Assembly (NCBI RefSeq): GCF_008831285.2
Contig: NC_045145.1
Span: 1-64,000, forward strand
DNA from: Nymphaea colorata
Lineage: Eukaryota; Streptophyta; Magnoliopsida; Nymphaeales; Nymphaeaceae
Direction of reading: 5' to 3'
DNA: 64,000 bases
The position numbers were made by a program, and so were the translations under genes. Below the pieces are notes generated by a model that was given only the letters and a program-made list of their open reading frames with translations, made no database searches and was not told where the DNA came from. Positions 61,247 to 64,000 of the stretch are shown here, piece after piece. The number at the start of each line of letters is the position of its first letter. The first letter of the stretch is position 1.

Positions 61247-61483
61247 TAGGGGTGGGCATTGGGTCCAGGTTGGCCCGTTGGGCGGCTAGGTAATAAATAA
61301 AAAAAGTATTTTTTAATATCATATATATTTTTCAGTAATAAAATATATGTTATTAAATTTGAAAAATAAAAAAATCACTTTTTAAATGTTAACAGGCAAG
61401 TGCTGGGTTTTTTTGGCCCAGACTTGGGCCAGTGCCGGGCCTGGTCCGGCCCCCGCCAGTGGCCGGCCAGGAGCCCGCCCTTA
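61247..61483. mobile_element. hAT-type MITE, 237 bp
   Basis: The left terminus is TAGGGGTGGGC; the right terminus, in reverse complement, is TAAGGGCGGGC, 9 of 11 identical. GC-rich arms (GGTTGGCCCGTTGGGCGGC; GGCCTGGTCCGG) enclose an AT-rich core. Flanking octamers ACTTTATG (61239-61246) and ACTTTGTG (61484-61491) agree at 7 of 8 positions, the hAT target duplication length. It has no coding capacity. Confidence 0.88.
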
Positions 61484-61821
61484 ACTTTGTGATGTGCATT
61501 GGCTAGTACAAATTGGAGATGTAACTGTATTTATTTATTTATTTACTTATTTGAATTACGTATTCAAACAACTACATGGTTAGAAGAAGAGTATGGAATC
61601 TGATAACCGAAACTGGTTGAAGTGGTCGATCCATCACTTGACAGACAAATTTACGGGGTTGGATTCAACACTTCTATACTAGATGGTTGAATGGCTACAC
61701 ATTAGAATTTTGTTGCTACAACACCATAAATGGTTACCATAAATTATTGTCACACCATCAACCATCATTAATACTTACCAGTAATGCTTAATGCTTTCCT
61801 ATACCATCGTTGTTAGCATCA

Positions 61822-61993
61822 CGGGCAGAGCCAAAAGGGGGCAGCAAAAGCCTTCCCCTCCTCTCCTTCCACCCAAAAAAAAGAGTTACATATAAATTTA
61901 AAAAATTATCTTATATAAAAATGTTTAAAAATAATAATTTGGCTCCTATCAAATTTTAAAATTATAATTTGACATATCCATGAACCCCCTCAT
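61822..61993. mobile_element. Possible small element with TAGCATCA/TGGCATCG flanks
   Basis: The segment runs from CGGGCAGAGCCAAAAGGGGG to CATGAACCCCCTCAT. Flanking octamers at 61814-61821 and 61994-62001 agree at 6 of 8 positions. The interior (ATTTAAAAAATT and GGCTCCTATCAAATTTTAAA) recurs in altered form near 62880-62955. Confidence 0.45.
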
Positions 61994-62645
61994 TGGCATC
62001 GAGATAAGGTAACAAGCTCTCATTGTAAAAGGTATTTGCATGAAAAGCTAAGGGTTTCTTTTTTTTTTTTTGCAGGAGGGGGTCGTCTTCTTTTCTAGAG
62101 GGAAACATGGTGGGGCGAGTCCAAATGCTAGTTCCCCTACAAAAAAGTTATCTGATCTTTATGGTAGGACTGCCTACCAACATGTACACACACAAATACA
62201 TACACATGTATAAAGGCAGAACTGAATCTTCTTGTGTACAGGGAAATCAAATATGTCAGAGTTTGGATAGTTAAAAATTAAAAACTATCACTTAAACATA
62301 ATTGTCACCTAAGTACTATGAATGATTTATGGTGCAACAAGATTAAAGGAGGTTTTAGTAATAATTGATTTTTAATGTTTAGCTATCCACCAACATCTAA
62401 CATCTAGTAAATTTAAAACTTCCTATAGCCAATTGTTTTCTTTTCTATTTTCATTGTTCTTTTTGCACTCTCCGCCCCGATTCCATCTCTCTCTCTAGCG
62501 CAACTGCTCGGTTGGTGGTGTGTTAGAGTCATATCCTCAGTTCAAAAGTTAAATAGTGCTATCTTGATTGTATTGAACAATGTTGAGATTAGAATTATGG
62601 GAGTCATTGTGGAGGCAATGTGGACGTGTTCTTGTCATATATATA

Positions 62646-62677
<32 letters not shown>

Positions 62678-63305
62678 TTATAATATATATATATTTTAAA
62701 TATATATATATATATGTATAATAAATTCAAAGTAATAAATCATAAAAAGAAATCTTGTCTCTTCCATGCGTCATGGTAAAGAAAATCATATAAGACTCGA
62801 CTAAGCGTCAGAGGAGGCAAGTGTGTATGGTATGAGCAATTGCGTATGCAAGCCCACAAAAAAAATTCATATTTTTATATTGATATGTTAGAAATTTTTT
62901 TCTCATTTAGATACTAGTGCCTATTAAAATTTTAAAATTTTTATATCTAGTGCCTCTTAGTAAGAGATTTTCACTATCAAAGGTATTTCCATCAAAAAAA
63001 AGTTTCCTTTTTTTTTTAGCAAAAGGGGGTTTGCCTCCTTCGAAGAGAAAGAATTGTCCTGTCTTCATGATAAGACAGCCTGCCAAATATGTAAACACAT
63101 AAACACCAAACACATTACTGCATATATAGGCAGAATTGAATCATCTTGTATATGGAGAAATCAAATATGTCAGATAAAGTAAAAAATCGTTGCCACATAA
63201 GTACTACCAATGATTTATGGTGCAAAAAGATTCATGGAGGTTTTAGTAATGATTGATTTTTAATGCTTAGCTATCTAATAACATTCAACATTTGGTGAAT
63301 TTAAC
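61875..63305 (+). repeat. Local direct duplication (two copies of about 450-540 bp)
   Basis: About 61875-62415 and 62865-63305 share ordered blocks: AAAGGTATTT(G/C)CAT, AAATCAAATATGTCAGA, ATGATTTATGGTGCAA and GGAGGTTTTAGTAAT with GATTGATTTTTAATG. They are separated by unrelated DNA with an AT microsatellite. Confidence 0.8.
62638..62716. repeat. AT microsatellite
   Basis: Interrupted TA/AT run between the two halves of the local duplication. Confidence 0.95.
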
Positions 63306-64000
63306 CTGTTCTATTTTTCATTGTCTTTTTCATAACGTTATCTTATAACAAATTAAAGTAGAGAGAGAGTGAAAAGGATGAACACTTCATCAACTTTTAT
63401 AGGCATTCCCATGGGTTATTATCTCTACTAGGAGATGGATAAGGACTAAAATACCTTTCAAAAAAGGGATGGTTTCTTTTTTTATCACACTTTTCAAAGC
63501 TTTCCAAGCTTCTTTTAGGTTGGGTTTGATGGCCTCGTATAGCTAAGACTTGACATTGCATAAAAAGGTGTTTTTTAGGAGATTCTCATTTTATTATACA
63601 CGTTCAAAGTCATGGATTTAAGATCGGAAGTCTGATCTTAAATCCATGCATCTAAAATATTAAGAATCTCATATCACCAGGGATTTATCATCAGGTTAAC
63701 CAACACAACCTTACTAAAAGCTTTAGTCTCTATGGTTTTTCCAAAGGACCCCCATGAGAAATGGTTTATAAAAAGAGAGGGGGGGCTACGTCAAATTACA
63801 TTTTTTTTTTCAAATTGAGTTCCTCCTGTTGGGCCGGTCAAGTTCCCTCTAGCCCTTGGGCCTGGCCAGTAGGGCCAGAGTATTTCCAGTGTATTAGCTT
63901 AAAACCTGGCTTGGCCCCAGTCCAGTCCCGATGCGCAACCTTAGGCATGGTCGATTGTACAGTTACGTGTCTCAAAACAATTGCATTATAGATTTTGGCT
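63306..64000. other. No gene; hairpin and GC-rich edge
   Basis: It contains a perfect 15 bp inverted repeat (63611-63648). A GC-richer block at about 63820-63930 has GGGCCGGTC, GGGCCTGGCCAG and GGCTTGGCCCC words resembling the hAT-type small elements at 61247 and 27703. No supported gene lies here. Confidence 0.5.
63611..63648. repeat. Perfect 15 bp inverted repeat with 8-base loop
   Basis: CATGGATTTAAGATC (63611-63625) and GATCTTAAATCCATG (63634-63648) are exact reverse complements around GGAAGTCT. Confidence 0.95.

Noticed and set aside
1-64000. tRNA, rRNA, organelle-derived insert, CRISPR array or bacterial-type operon
   Set aside because: Reading both strands showed no tRNA-like arms, rRNA landmarks, regularly spaced repeats or clustered bacterial genes. 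The primer binding sites match tRNA only over 12-14 bases, as expected for retroelements.

Overview
This is a plant nuclear genomic window, almost certainly from a flowering plant. It is AT-rich and dominated by transposable elements. Plant features include tRNA-iMet-type primer binding sites, Ty1/copia gag-pol remains, hAT transposase remains, small inverted-repeat elements with 7-10 bp target duplications, CT-rich 5' leaders and GT-AG introns. I cannot name the species. No intact protein-coding gene can be supported, and I see no rRNA, tRNA, CRISPR array or bacterial-type operon.

Layout. 1-5.6 kb is comparatively GC-rich retroelement DNA: two copies of an LTR-like repeat (one with a minus-strand primer binding site) surround a truncated minus-strand hAT transposase. 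5.6-7.5 kb has no gene but carries a 210 bp tandem duplication. 7.55-8.5 kb holds five phase-compatible plus-strand exons of an unrecognised gene with one in-frame stop. 8.5-13.2 kb is mostly unassigned. 13.2-16.9 kb has several exon-like segments of an unrecognised, apparently decayed minus-strand gene. 17.35-26.75 kb is a direct duplication of about 1.4 kb; its left copy is split by a complete but mutated Ty1/copia element (18052-23401) flanked by the 5 bp duplication CAGGC.

28.6-31.8 kb contains a second, strongly decayed copia element interrupted by a GC-rich island. 33.45-35.95 and 42.53-45.31 kb are direct copies of one 2.5-2.8 kb segment; only the second contains a 247 bp inverted-repeat element, so the first is its empty site. 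38.76-40.15 kb is a tandem duplication of about 690 bp. 46.1-47.0 kb has unidentified minus-strand reading frames beside a sharp GC jump. 51.6-52.4 kb is the 3' end of a third copia element, split by a 266 bp element with a perfect 10 bp target duplication. 57.6-58.9 kb is a decayed unrecognised minus-strand gene. 59-64 kb is a mosaic of small hAT-like elements, a local duplication and AT microsatellites.

The best-supported results are the transposable-element boundaries, target duplications and empty sites, and the three gene relics whose products I do not recognise. I found no convincing new multi-gene system. Coordinates of repeats and exons were read by eye; those given as approximate may shift by tens of bases.
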